A DNA stretch of 64,000 bases from an uncultured Helicobacter sp. (GCA_947177485.1 CAMWUR010000002.1:1-64000); one strand, 5' to 3'. Positions 15,863-24,553 are shown, counted from the first letter of the stretch. Notes: generated by a model from the letters alone, not told the origin. Numbers and translations are program-made.

Positions 15863-17314
15863 ATGAGCACACAAAACGAACGCATTAAAGAGCAATACCA
15901 TCATGCGATTGAGATAGGTCTGAACGATGAACAATTGCGCACCAATCTTTTAAACGCGATGGACACTCTTAAGGGAAATCGCAAGAGATTGATTCAAAAT
16001 CGCTATACAGATTGGGACGATTTGCGCAAAAAAGCAAAAGAGCTCAAGCAAAAAAATTTACGCAAACTCGATAAAAACTTGGAGCTTTTTGAGCAAAATG
16101 CGACACGCAATGGAATCCAAGTGCATTGGGCAAACGATAGCAATGAAGCAAATCAAATTATCTATGAAATTATGTTGCGCAAAGGCATTCGGAAAATCCT
16201 CAAAGGCAAATCGATGGCAAGCGAGGAGATTCATTTTAATAAATTCTTAGAATCTAAGGGTTTTCAAGCGATTGAAACCGATTTGGGCGAGCTCATTTTG
16301 CAGCTTTTGGGCGAAATTCCTGTGCATATTGTCGTGCCTGCTATCCATAAAAATCGCTATGAAATTGGTGAATTATTCCACAAAAAACTCGATGCACAGC
16401 TTGAAAGTGAACCTGAAAAGCTGAATGCAATTGCCCGCAAACATTTGCGCAAAGAGTTTGAGGGATTTAAGATGGGCTTGAGCGGTGTGAATTTTGCAAT
16501 TGCAAATGAGGGTGCTATTTGGCTGATTGAAAATGAGGGCAATGGGCGCATGAGTACAACAGCGCCCGATATTCATGTTGCGATTTGTGGGATTGAAAAA
16601 GTTGTTGAAAGCTTTGAAGATGCTTCGATTCTTGATAGCTTGCTAGCGACATCAGCTGTCGGTGCACCGATTACTTGCTATAATAATATCATCACATCGC
16701 CACGTAAAGAGGGCGAGAAAGATGGACCCAAAGAAATGCACATTGTTTTACTTGATAATCATCGCTCGAATATGCTCAAAGATGAGCATTATTATCGTGC
16801 GATGAGCTGCATTCGCTGTGGGAGCTGTCTCAACCATTGCCCCGTATATGACAAAATCGGTGGGCATGCCTATCTTAGCACCTATCCTGGACCCATTGGC
16901 GAGGTGATTACACCCCAACTCTTTGGAATCAACACTTGTTCGCCCATGCTCGATTTGTGTTCGCTTTGTGGGCGATGTAGCGAAGTGTGTCCTGTCGAGA
17001 TTCCGCTTGCAGAGCTCATTCGCGATTTGCGCAGTGAGCGCGTGGGGCAGGGGCGCAAGACGATTGTGGGCAACGATGGCAGCACGCAAAACCCAAGCGA
17101 GATAGCCCAGATGAAGAGCTTTGCATCGGCTGCAACAAGCCCTGTTAAATGGCGTGTTGGAATCTCGCTCGTTGGTAGGCTTGGATTTTTGGGGCGCTAT
17201 GTTGCGCCCTATCTTCCTTTGGTCAAACATTGGGTGCGCTATCGTGAGTTTCCAACGATTCAGGGTGGATTGCATGCAAAAGTGGCAAATATGCAAGGAG
17301 TGATTTATGAGTAA
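15863..17314 (+). CDS. lutB: L-lactate oxidation iron-sulfur protein LutB
   Basis: The 483-residue protein combines an N-terminal LUD domain with a ferredoxin-like part. Two [4Fe-4S] motifs are visible, CIRCGSCLNHCPVY and CSLCGRCSEVCPVEIP, followed by the C-terminal stretch typical of LutB. It is the likely electron-transfer core of the LutABC complex. The LUD region has KSMASEEIHFNKFLE and the Gly-rich GLSGVNFAIANEGAI. The gene starts 24 bases after lutA and its last 8 bases overlap lutC, so the three products are made together. Confidence 0.94.
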   Translation: MSTQNERIKEQYHHAIEIGLNDEQLRTNLLNAMDTLKGNRKRLIQNRYTDWDDLRKKAKELKQKNLRKLDKNLELFEQNATRNGIQVHWANDSNEANQIIYEIMLRKGIRKILKGKSMASEEIHFNKFLESKGFQAIETDLGELILQLLGEIPVHIVVPAIHKNRYEIGELFHKKLDAQLESEPEKLNAIARKHLRKEFEGFKMGLSGVNFAIANEGAIWLIENEGNGRMSTTAPDIHVAICGIEKVVESFEDASILDSLLATSAVGAPITCYNNIITSPRKEGEKDGPKEMHIVLLDNHRSNMLKDEHYYRAMSCIRCGSCLNHCPVYDKIGGHAYLSTYPGPIGEVITPQLFGINTCSPMLDLCSLCGRCSEVCPVEIPLAELIRDLRSERVGQGRKTIVGNDGSTQNPSEIAQMKSFASAATSPVKWRVGISLVGRLGFLGRYVAPYLPLVKHWVRYREFPTIQGGLHAKVANMQGVIYE

Positions 17315-17966
17315 TGCAAGAGAAACAATCCTAAGTCGTGTGCGCGAATCCATTGGAATGAATTGTCATATTCCCGATTCTGCGCCACATTTTAATGGAG
17401 CAATTAAGCTTGAGTTTGACGGGGATTTGTATCAAAATTTCAAAGTCAATCAAGAGAATAATAAGGCTTTGATTGTTGAAACAGAGAGAGAAGATCTTGC
17501 CCAAACTCTCAATACCATTTTGCAAGAAAATGAGTCCAAAGATGTGCTCTATAATCCCGATATTGATATGGATTGCGCTCAATTAAAGGGCTGCAATTTT
17601 ATTCCCTACACACAAGTTGTTGACACATTCCGCGAGCAGCTTTTTCAGATTGATACGTCTATTGTGCAAGCGCGATGTGGCGTGGCAGATTTGGGCATTA
17701 TTGTGCTGACTTCTAACCCTAATGCACCACGTCTTTCTTCATTGGTTACAAATACATGTATTTATTTGCTCGATAAACGCAATATTGTCCAACATATTTA
17801 CGCGGGGATTGAGTTTGCCAAAAAATACGAAAGAGAGCGAAGCGGCACAGATATTTTGCCAAGCAATATCATCATTGTCGCTGGACCATCACGCACAGCA
17901 GACATCGAGCTTCAGACGGTGTTTGGCGTGCATGGACCTCGCAAGACGTATGTGGTGTTGTATTAA
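17307..17966 (+). CDS. lutC: L-lactate oxidation protein LutC
   Basis: The 219-residue protein is a stand-alone LUD domain. Visible hallmarks are the pattern VVDTFREQLFQIDTSIVQARCGVADLG, LTSNPNAPRLSSLVTNTCIYLLD, and the C-terminal IIVAGPSRTADIELQTVFGVHGP, the most conserved part of LutC. It completes the lutABC operon. The ATG at 17307 precedes the lutB stop by a few bases, which indicates translational coupling. No regulator gene of the LutR type is adjacent. Confidence 0.93.
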   Translation: MSNARETILSRVRESIGMNCHIPDSAPHFNGAIKLEFDGDLYQNFKVNQENNKALIVETEREDLAQTLNTILQENESKDVLYNPDIDMDCAQLKGCNFIPYTQVVDTFREQLFQIDTSIVQARCGVADLGIIVLTSNPNAPRLSSLVTNTCIYLLDKRNIVQHIYAGIEFAKKYERERSGTDILPSNIIIVAGPSRTADIELQTVFGVHGPRKTYVVLY

Positions 17967-17972
17967 AATATT

Positions 17973-18010
17973 CACAGGGGCAATTGCTTAAAAGTCAAAG
18001 TTCCCCTGTG
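17973..18010. terminator. Inverted repeat between lutC and the convergent methyltransferase gene
   Basis: CACAGGGG at 17973-17980 is the exact inverse of CCCCTGTG at 18003-18010, with two more A-T pairs possible past a one-base bulge. The loop is about 20 bases and the right arm lies in the last codons of the methyltransferase gene. It could act as a two-way terminator, but there is no T-run. Confidence 0.35.
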
Positions 18011-20426
18011 CTCCTTTTTTACCCTTAAGTCGCCATTCGCATGCGGTTTCGTCTTCGGTGGCAATCTCGTTTAAAATCTCTTTGATGAGTTGATGATTTG
18101 CTTGGACTCCATTTTTAAGAAGCGGAATCACATACAGACAAAGTTTATCAAAGCTGATACCTCGATTCTCTCTTTGTGCCTTTGTGAGTTCGCCCACGAT
18201 ATAATATCGTGCCCTTTCTTCAATCGGGATTCCATAGTTTAAAATGCTCGCCTCATCACGAATATGATAAAGCTTTGTCTCGGAATCGTAATCGAATCGT
18301 TCATTGATGAGCAAGAGAACGTTTTGGAATTTGCCCATTAAAAGATAATAGCCCCCCTCAATTGCCATTTTAACAAGATGTGCGTTGATTGCCTCTAGTG
18401 TCGCGCCATTGTTGGCGACAATGACACTTTCCACGTCTTTATAGAGTTGCTCGAGCGATTCTGTGCCCGTTTCTATCTTGACACGTGTTTTTGGATTGTC
18501 GATTTTTTTAAAATAGAGAATCAGCTGCCCCTTGAGCACGCGCGTTGGATTCTGTACCTTTTTGAAGCTCGCAATGCCCGTATTTTCTTGACTCATGCTT
18601 CCTGCATATTCAAATCCCACATTTTCTGCCGATTCTACGAGGATTTGAAAAAGCTTTGGGTCTTGGTGTTGGAATACAAACGCAAGCCAGCGATTCCATT
18701 TTAGGACGCGATACATTTCTTTTAGCGAGGCTTTCATCAAGTCATAATACTCATAGCGACTTTTTTCGAGGCTGCCTTTTTCGATACATTCCTTTTCTTT
18801 TAGGGAAGAATCCATAGGAAAGTCAAGCCATGCATTCCACATTGTGCTTAAATCAAGATATGGAATCTTCGCGCCATAGGGTGGGTCGGTGTAGATAAAA
18901 TCCACGCTTTCCGTTTCGATTTCTTGCAGATTTGTTGCGTCCGCTTGGAAGATTTTTGCGCCATTGCTCTTGTGAATCCTCGAATCGCTCTGTGCGAGAT
19001 TCTCCCTTTGATTGAGCATTGCGCCCTTGAAGTCTTTGATGACATTCTCTAGGGGAGCAAAATAGCTCTGATAGAAAGAATCGCTTGGGGCATTTTCGAG
19101 TTCTTGTTTGCCCTTAAGAGTACGTTTGATTTTGTCTCTAAAATGTTGTCCTATGTCTAAAAAAGCAGGTTTGGGGGCAATACGATAACGATAGTATTTG
19201 TAAATGCCACTATCTCCAGCGCTTGGAACAGATTTTGCATAATGAAAAGTCAAATTACATCGCGTGATTGTATTATAAAATGCCAACATCAAAGAATAAC
19301 GTAGATTGCGCTTGTCGATTCTTTGTTCCTTGTTCCCGCTTGGTGTCGTATGTTTGAAAATGAGTTTTCTCAAAAGCGCGAGCTCGGCGAGCTGAATCTT
19401 GCTAAAAAGCTGCGAGACAGAGGGAACATCGCTACCCTTTGGCAAAGGCTCATCTTGCGGAATCCATAGCACAGAATCCTGCTCCTTTTGTGTCGCAACC
19501 TCGCCAAACTCTAAATCGATGGCGTTGGGATAATATTGCGCATGTTTTAAAATATTCTTTGCCTCTCTTTCGTTCTTGGGGCGCAGATTCTCGAACTCGT
19601 TTAGAATCTCTTCGCTCATATCATAGAGTTTGCCCAAATCGACTTTCGCGCTCAATGCCTTTGCCATAAAAACGGAGAGGGGATTCAAATCAACATGGAT
19701 TCCAATCCTGCCGTTCATCATCGCTTCAATCGCCGTTACGCCGCTGCCACCAAATGGGTCGAGCACGACATCGCCCTCGCTCGTAAAATTCTTGATGTTT
19801 TGCGTAACAATGTCCCAACTCTGCCGCGTGAAATACGCCAAGCAGCCATAATGCCGTGCCTTCTTTCTCTTTTGTGGTTTGATGATTGCCTTTGGCAACT
19901 CGCGACTTAGATACCATTCCTCGCTTTTTTGCTCTTTTTTCAAGCTCGAAATTGCTTCATCGCCAAGATATGCCCGCAAAAGATTCCATTTCTCCCGCAA
20001 ATCATTTTGCAAATCCAATTCCAAAACAACCTCTTGTCTTTCGAGCCGAAAAAGCATAAAAGTATATCCATTGCAAAGCGCGAAAAATTTAGCCTTGAAT
20101 CCCACAGCATAGCTCAATGCCTGTTTGTAGGCTTCGCTATCTTTCGCCACATCAATGCGTGGGGCTTTTGCGTCCAAGACACAATGGATTTTAGAATCGA
20201 CATACAGAGCATAATCAGGCATTAAATCCACCTCGATTTTCTTGTTGCTTCCAATCTTAAAATCTGCCCTTTCTCGTTTAGAAAGAATCATTTCAAGCTT
20301 GCGAGGATTTTTATCATCTTTGAGCACAAATCCTAACTCTTTTAAAAGTGGCGCAACCACAAATTCTCGCACAGAATCTTCTTTGAAATCCTCGTTTTCT
20401 AAAGCCGAAAAATCAAGCTTCAACAT
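17988..20426 (-). CDS. Fused PD-(D/E)XK nuclease and DNA methyltransferase (possible type IIG-like enzyme)
   Basis: This 812-residue protein joins a nuclease-like N-terminus to a DNA methyltransferase. Residues 1-155 resemble the HsdR N-terminal domain: VREFVVAPLLKELGF, then PDYALYVDSKIHCVLDAKAPR with Asp71, Asp85 and Lys87 as the PD-(D/E)XK set, and QALSYAVGFKAKFFALCNGYTFML. The methyltransferase has the SAM motif DPFGGSGVTAIEAM at 223-236 and the catalytic motif DPPYG at 514-518, nearly 300 residues apart, so a helical insert or target-recognition part lies between. Residues 600-812 may be the target-recognition domain. The ATG is inside the last codons of the upstream histidine kinase (14-base overlap). 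No separate restriction gene is adjacent. Confidence 0.75.
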   Translation of the reverse strand: MLKLDFSALENEDFKEDSVREFVVAPLLKELGFVLKDDKNPRKLEMILSKRERADFKIGSNKKIEVDLMPDYALYVDSKIHCVLDAKAPRIDVAKDSEAYKQALSYAVGFKAKFFALCNGYTFMLFRLERQEVVLELDLQNDLREKWNLLRAYLGDEAISSLKKEQKSEEWYLSRELPKAIIKPQKRKKARHYGCLAYFTRQSWDIVTQNIKNFTSEGDVVLDPFGGSGVTAIEAMMNGRIGIHVDLNPLSVFMAKALSAKVDLGKLYDMSEEILNEFENLRPKNEREAKNILKHAQYYPNAIDLEFGEVATQKEQDSVLWIPQDEPLPKGSDVPSVSQLFSKIQLAELALLRKLIFKHTTPSGNKEQRIDKRNLRYSLMLAFYNTITRCNLTFHYAKSVPSAGDSGIYKYYRYRIAPKPAFLDIGQHFRDKIKRTLKGKQELENAPSDSFYQSYFAPLENVIKDFKGAMLNQRENLAQSDSRIHKSNGAKIFQADATNLQEIETESVDFIYTDPPYGAKIPYLDLSTMWNAWLDFPMDSSLKEKECIEKGSLEKSRYEYYDLMKASLKEMYRVLKWNRWLAFVFQHQDPKLFQILVESAENVGFEYAGSMSQENTGIASFKKVQNPTRVLKGQLILYFKKIDNPKTRVKIETGTESLEQLYKDVESVIVANNGATLEAINAHLVKMAIEGGYYLLMGKFQNVLLLINERFDYDSETKLYHIRDEASILNYGIPIEERARYYIVGELTKAQRENRGISFDKLCLYVIPLLKNGVQANHQLIKEILNEIATEDETACEWRLKGKKGAQGNFDF

Positions 20427-21630
20427 TCTTAAATCCTTCCATGCTCAAACAATGGTAGCCATTTTCATAACGATAACCAAGCGTTAAATGGTGCAGCTCT
20501 AAAATACTGCGCACAATACTAAGTCCAAGCCCATAACCTTTTGCTTGTTGCGAATCGCCTCGCACAAACGGGTCGGTATAGAGGGTAAAGTCTTCATCAA
20601 GTGGCTTGCCTTTGTTGCGCACACAAATTGAATCGTTTTGCACGCAAACGATAATGGGTGTGCTATCCTCGCGGTATTTGAGCGCGTTGTCAATCAAATT
20701 TTTGAGCGCCACAGCAAGCCATTCTTTATCGCCGACAATGGTAAAATCATGTTCAAGCTCGAGTGTGGCTGAATCTTCGTCAGCAAAACTCGCGAGCAAA
20801 GCCTCCAAGACAAGCGTTTGTGCAAAAAATTGTTCTTTTTTGAGTAACGGAACTCCTTGCAAATATTCAAATGTCAGTAAGTGATTGGTGAGATGGTCGA
20901 GGCTATCAAAACAGGCTTTGAGTATTGCTTTTTCTTTTGTGTCTTGCATGATTTCAAGCGCAAGCTTACCTTTAGCAATCGGCGTGCGCAATTCATGCCC
21001 AGCGCTGCGCAAAAGCAACTCTTTGCTGCGCAAAAGCGAAGAGATTTTTGTTGCCATATGATTGAAACTATCGGCGAGTGCTCCGAGCTCATTGTTTTGT
21101 CGAATCGGAATCCGAATATTATAATCGCCTGATTCGAAATGTTTGATACCACGTGTAAGCTGCTTGATGGGGCGCAAGATGAGATAAAGAATAATATAAA
21201 ATGCGAGCATAACAAGCAATTGAGCGACAAGTAGCAAGTGGATTCCATAACTGTCCTCAAAATCTTGCTGCATATTTAAGGAAGCAAGAATCACATCGTC
21301 AAGATAATCGAGCAAAAGTCCATATTCATTCTCGCGCGACCAAATCACCATTCCACCAAAGACGCTATTTTCAGAGTATAAAATTTGTGCCCCAAGAGGA
21401 ATCAGCCCCCCGAGCTTGATATGATACCCCTTTGTTGCGAGCCCATCTTTGACGCGTACAATATCGCCTTTTATCAATGCGAGATAGAGTGGGTGGACAT
21501 CGTTTAGAATCTGATTGAGCTGCAGCGATTGGTCGCGCTCATCAAGCAGTTGCTCGCTCTTGATGAATAAAGTCAAAATAATCGTACAAGACAAAACTAC
21601 GAGCAGCAGAATCTGCCGAAAAATCGACAT
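20413..21630 (-). CDS. ArsS/CprS-type sensor histidine kinase
   Basis: The 405-residue kinase has an N-terminal membrane helix (residues 5-22), a periplasmic sensor region of about 110 residues, a second helix (about 131-152), and a HAMP segment. The phosphoacceptor His212 is in GHELRTP, and the ATP-binding domain has NLIDNALKY (311-319) and GYGLGLSIV (365-373). The order resembles H. pylori ArsS and Campylobacter CprS, sensors of acid or envelope state. The start ATG follows GGGGGG at an ideal distance. It lies eight bases after the response-regulator gene and shares its last 14 bases with the methyltransferase fusion gene. Confidence 0.85.
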   Translation of the reverse strand: MSIFRQILLLVVLSCTIILTLFIKSEQLLDERDQSLQLNQILNDVHPLYLALIKGDIVRVKDGLATKGYHIKLGGLIPLGAQILYSENSVFGGMVIWSRENEYGLLLDYLDDVILASLNMQQDFEDSYGIHLLLVAQLLVMLAFYIILYLILRPIKQLTRGIKHFESGDYNIRIPIRQNNELGALADSFNHMATKISSLLRSKELLLRSAGHELRTPIAKGKLALEIMQDTKEKAILKACFDSLDHLTNHLLTFEYLQGVPLLKKEQFFAQTLVLEALLASFADEDSATLELEHDFTIVGDKEWLAVALKNLIDNALKYREDSTPIIVCVQNDSICVRNKGKPLDEDFTLYTDPFVRGDSQQAKGYGLGLSIVRSILELHHLTLGYRYENGYHCLSMEGFKNVEA

Positions 21631-21638
21631 AATCCCCC

Positions 21639-22307
21639 CTAACCAATGAATTTATAGCCAATGCCCCAGACTGATTTGATGTAGCGAGGTTGTTTGACAT
21701 CATCGCCAAGCTTTGCGCGCAAGTTAGAAATATGCGTGTCAACGCTACGCGAGTAGCTGCTTTCATGGATATTGTCAATCATGCTTGCGAGTGTCTCTCG
21801 GCTCACGGGCTCACCTTTTTTGCGAACCAAAAGCAATAAGATGTCGCGCTCTGTTGGTGTGAGGTCTAGCAGATGATTGCCAAGATAGATTTCTTTTTTT
21901 GTGTAGTCAATGCGCAAATCACCAATTTCCGAAATCTCTTTTTTATTGCGGCGCAAAAGGGCATTGATTCGTAACACGAGCTCACGCGGTTCATAGGGTT
22001 TTGCTAAATAATCATCAGCACCCAGCTCAAAACCCAAGATTTTATTGCCCAAATCGCCTCGCGCTGATGAAATGATAATCGGCGTTGTGCAAATTTTACG
22101 AATCTCTCTACACAAATCCAGCCCATCCATCTCGGGCAACATCAAATCAAGTACGAGAACATCAAACTTTTTGGGCTCTCTGCGCAATAGACTCAACGCT
22201 TGCATAGGCGAAACAAGCGCTTGTACGTGAATCTCAAATCCTGCAAGATAGGTTGCAATGAGTTCTTGCATTGCTATATCATCTTCAACAAGCAAGAGTT
22301 TTATCAT
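21639..22307 (-). CDS. OmpR-family response regulator (ArsR/CprR type)
   Basis: The 222-residue protein has a receiver domain with the acidic pocket VEDD, the phosphorylated Asp54 in VLDLMLPEMDG, and a Lys in YLAKPYEPREL. A winged-helix DNA-binding domain follows, with LTPTERDILLLLV and RSVDTHISNLRAKLGDD ending in WGIGYKFIG. I choose the ATG at 22305-22307, which overlaps the stop of the Spy-like gene as ATGA. Together with the downstream kinase it forms a two-component system of the ArsRS/CprRS kind. Targets cannot be read from the sequence, though self-control of this operon is common. Confidence 0.9.
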   Translation of the reverse strand: MIKLLLVEDDIAMQELIATYLAGFEIHVQALVSPMQALSLLRREPKKFDVLVLDLMLPEMDGLDLCREIRKICTTPIIISSARGDLGNKILGFELGADDYLAKPYEPRELVLRINALLRRNKKEISEIGDLRIDYTKKEIYLGNHLLDLTPTERDILLLLVRKKGEPVSRETLASMIDNIHESSYSRSVDTHISNLRAKLGDDVKQPRYIKSVWGIGYKFIG

Positions 22308-22738
22308 CGGCGGATACTCCATTCTTCGATATTGCGCGCAAAAATCTCACGTTGTTTTGGTGAGAGAATCGCATGGATTTTCTGAAAAAAATCTCGCTCG
22401 ACTTCTATGCGGTGCTTTTCAATTTTCAAAGCTTGATTTTTGTAGTATTCAAAGTCATAGGTATTGTGGTCAAAAAGATTGCGATTGAGGACAAAAAGAT
22501 GTGTATAGTCAGCTTGGATAAAGCGGTTTTGCAGGCGATAATCGCGCAAAATTTTGCGAAAAACTTCGAGTTGCTCGGGCGAAAGATGTAGTTTCTCTTT
22601 CCAATCATAATGATAGATGGGAGCATTTTCGCCTATACCAGCATTCGCGGCTCTTGTGGGTGTGTGTGCGCTCGTGTTGCTATCTGCAAAGCCCAATCCA
22701 ATGAGCAACAAGGCTTCTATTAATTTCCGAATCATCAT
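22304..22738 (-). CDS. Spy/CpxP-like periplasmic protein
   Basis: The 144-residue protein has a signal-like N-terminus (LIEALLLIGLGFADS) and a mature helical part with two LTxxQ-like repeats, LSPEQLEVFRKIL and LSPKQREIFARNI, the mark of the Spy/CpxP fold. Spy and CpxP are periplasmic chaperones or feedback modulators of envelope-stress kinases. Lying next to a sensor kinase and regulator, it probably acts as the periplasmic feedback partner. Charged residues between the repeats (RIEVERDFF) fit a coiled, cradle-shaped protein. It overlaps uspA upstream and the regulator downstream by four bases each. Confidence 0.72.
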   Translation of the reverse strand: MMIRKLIEALLLIGLGFADSNTSAHTPTRAANAGIGENAPIYHYDWKEKLHLSPEQLEVFRKILRDYRLQNRFIQADYTHLFVLNRNLFDHNTYDFEYYKNQALKIEKHRIEVERDFFQKIHAILSPKQREIFARNIEEWSIRR

Positions 22739-23145
22739 TTGACAAGCAAGACAGGGATTGGAGTTTTGGTGATAAAGTCATCTTGGTTAGAAGAAAAGAT
22801 TTTGTTGAAAAACGAATCCGTGCTTCTACCGATGACAAGCAGGTCATAATCCTTGACTTCTTCGAGTACCTGCTGCACTGGTTCTCCCTCTTTGAGGAGC
22901 ATTGTGGGTTTATGCCCCTTAGATGCGAAGAGGCTTTCAAATTTCCCCATTGTCTCTTTAGCACGTTGCTCTTCTGAATCTTGTCCTTCATCATACGAGG
23001 CAAGGACAGCATCGCCATAGAGGACAAAGTCTGCTTTGATGTGAATAAGGGTAAAGGCATAGTCTGTTGTGAAAAAATCAACGAGAAACTGCGCAGCGCG
23101 CTCACATTCGGGCGTGTCATCAATGGCAAACAAAACCTTTTTCAC
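22735..23145 (-). CDS. Universal stress protein (UspA family)
   Basis: The 136-residue protein is a single Usp domain: FAIDDTPECERAAQFLVDFF at the N-terminus and a C-terminal DLLVIGRSTDSFFNKIFSS before TKTPIPVLLVK. The ATP-binding loop normally reads GxxGxxxxxxGS; here it is degenerate, so ATP binding is doubtful. The start is GTG at 23143-23145 behind AAGGAGG. It heads the operon that continues with the Spy-like protein, two-component pair and methyltransferase fusion, which ties the whole set to stress. Confidence 0.85.
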   Translation of the reverse strand: MKKVLFAIDDTPECERAAQFLVDFFTTDYAFTLIHIKADFVLYGDAVLASYDEGQDSEEQRAKETMGKFESLFASKGHKPTMLLKEGEPVQQVLEEVKDYDLLVIGRSTDSFFNKIFSSNQDDFITKTPIPVLLVK

Positions 23146-23174
23146 AAATCCTCCTTGACAAACGATTGGGTATT

Positions 23175-23180
23175 ATTATA
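23175..23180 (-). promoter_or_regulatory. -10 box for the uspA/two-component operon
   Basis: TATAAT on the minus strand, 30 bases before the uspA GTG. The next possible promoter downstream would be inside genes, so this is the most likely start for the overlapping five-gene operon. Confidence 0.55.
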
Positions 23181-23185
23181 GCAAA

Positions 23186-23752
23186 TCATTTCACAATTGC
23201 GCTAATGGCTTTGAAATGCGCGTCTTTGCAGCCTAGCATGGAGCCGAAGATAAAGGTTTCTGTTGGGAGAATAGTTACACCTTTTTGTGCCAACGCGCGG
23301 ATTGCAAGATTGTGGCATAAAATATCGCGCGAGCTGCAGCTATCGGCGAGGATAATGGTTTCATAGCCAAGCTTGAGCGCATGTATGGCGCTTTGGAAGA
23401 CACAAACATGGGATTCGATTCCGAACAAAACGAGCGTTTTGCAATCGCTTTTGCGCACAAAATGTGCCATTTGCACGTTGCCAAAAATACTGAATGTTTC
23501 TTTTTCAAGCACGGGTGCTTCGCCATATTCGAGCGCAGTTTTGCCCAAACCTTTGGGGTATTGCTCGCTCACAAGCATAGGCAATCCAAGCTCGGCAGAG
23601 GTTTTGAGAATCTTCGTTGCATTTGCAAGCACACGTTCTTTTTCTGCCATTACATTGATGAGCTTCTCTTGAATATCAACACAAACGAGTAATGTTTTGT
23701 TGCCAAAAAGCGGCGATTCAACAGACGTTTTGGATTTTTTGGAATGCGACAT
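23186..23752 (-). CDS. Isochorismatase-family cysteine hydrolase
   Basis: The 188-residue protein belongs to the cysteine hydrolase family that includes nicotinamidase and YcaC. The catalytic triad is visible: Asp26 in CVDIQEKL, Lys84 in LEKETFSIF, and Cys117 in FGIESHVCVFQSA. The cis-peptide region before the Cys and TILPTETFIFGSMLGC near the end fit YcaC-type members. The substrate is unknown; the nicotinamidase metal-binding motif is not evident. It has its own -10 box and ends just before the uspA promoter. AGAAGGAGA precedes the ATG. Confidence 0.85.
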   Translation of the reverse strand: MSHSKKSKTSVESPLFGNKTLLVCVDIQEKLINVMAEKERVLANATKILKTSAELGLPMLVSEQYPKGLGKTALEYGEAPVLEKETFSIFGNVQMAHFVRKSDCKTLVLFGIESHVCVFQSAIHALKLGYETIILADSCSSRDILCHNLAIRALAQKGVTILPTETFIFGSMLGCKDAHFKAISAIVK

Positions 23753-23776
23753 GGAAATCTCCTTCTAAAATTGGAC

Positions 23777-23782
23777 ATTATA
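23777..23782 (-). promoter_or_regulatory. -10 box for the cysteine hydrolase gene
   Basis: TATAAT on the minus strand with TGC before it (TGCTATAATG, an extended -10), 25 bases before the start codon. Confidence 0.6.
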
Positions 23783-23797
23783 GCATATTATGGAATC

Positions 23798-23818
23798 GCA
23801 AAAGGCTTTGCCTTTTGC
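23798..23818. terminator. Perfect 9-base hairpin, GCAAAAGGC/GCCTTTTGC
   Basis: A 9-base stem with a TTT loop in the gap between the small exported protein gene (23982-24368) and the cysteine hydrolase promoter. It may stop transcription entering from the right. It could also be part of a repeat, since the gap continues with repeat sequence. Confidence 0.4.
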
Positions 23819-23950
23819 TGTCGCTCGAGCAAGTGAATTGCCCTTCGCTCCCTAAAGTGATGTGCCACCGCGAGCTTTCGCTGTCTTGCGGCACTGCCCT
23901 ACGCGGGCGGCGAGAGGTATCGTTTCGAATCGCTCATAATTCTAGCTACT

Positions 23951-23973
23951 GTCATTGCGAGCGAGCAACTCGC
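23951..23973. repeat. CGCAATGACG-family dispersed repeat
   Basis: GTCATTGCGAGCGAGCAACT is an inverted copy of the unit seen at 24448-24465, 24678-24772, 34029-34047 and near 56889. All are in intergenic DNA. Confidence 0.7.
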
Positions 23974-23981
23974 GCCCGCTG

Positions 23982-24368
23982 CTAGCGCATACGACTATAG
24001 AGCTGTGCGAGAATCTGTGATTTGTTGCGTTCGATGCAAGCACGTACAACAGGCGTTGGCATCGGTGAGTTCCAGTTCTTATCGTTTGGTTCTTTGAACT
24101 GAATATCGACTTGGTCGCGATTTTGCGCACCTTTGCCATAGTAATGCCGCGCAAAAAGGCGAACCTGCGAATCTGCATGCAAACGCAAATCATTGATAAT
24201 CAGCTGCCTATCCTGCGGTTGCAGCTCTTGATAGGTTGTGAAAAAAACCATGACGCCTTGCGAACGTGAAACTTCGTCATTCCAACCCTTTGCCCAAAGC
24301 GTTCCGCTAAGGAATGCGAACAAGAGAATGATGAGCGCGAGGATAACTTTTGTACGTTTCTTTGCCAT
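23982..24368 (-). CDS. Small membrane-anchored or exported protein, unknown
   Basis: I do not recognise this 128-residue protein. A basic start and hydrophobic stretch (KVILALIILLFAFLSGTLWA) form a signal anchor or signal peptide. The rest is soluble with no cysteine until near the C-terminus (RACIERNK). The ATG is preceded by AAAGGAGAACACA. It stands alone between two repeat-bearing gaps, so neighbours give no clue. Confidence 0.7.
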   Translation of the reverse strand: MAKKRTKVILALIILLFAFLSGTLWAKGWNDEVSRSQGVMVFFTTYQELQPQDRQLIINDLRLHADSQVRLFARHYYGKGAQNRDQVDIQFKEPNDKNWNSPMPTPVVRACIERNKSQILAQLYSRMR

Positions 24369-24447
24369 TGTGTTCTCCTTTTTGAAACGTTAAAGCAAAA
24401 AGGATTCCAAGATTCTTACTTTGCTTGTTGATTGCCACGTTCGCGCC

Positions 24448-24553
24448 GCTCGCTCGCAATGACGAAAGCCTCTGCTGTTTGTCATTCTGAACTCGCATTA
24501 GCGAGTGAAGAATCTCAAATCTAAAGAGATGTTTCGCTAACGCTCAACATGAC
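24448..24553. repeat. Cluster of three dispersed repeat units
   Basis: In order: CGCAATGACG unit (24448-24465), a TGTCATTCTGAA...GAAGAATCTCAAAT unit (24480-24520; an inverted relative is at 56795-56830), and an inverted TGTCATGTTGAG...AAACATCTC unit (24526-24553; relatives at 34182-34212, 41940-41972, 56748-56778). They fill part of the gap before murE. Confidence 0.7.

Noticed and set aside
23760-23981. Small gene in the gap after the exported protein gene
   Set aside because: Short frames exist on both strands but none has a ribosome site; the DNA is hairpin and repeat sequence.
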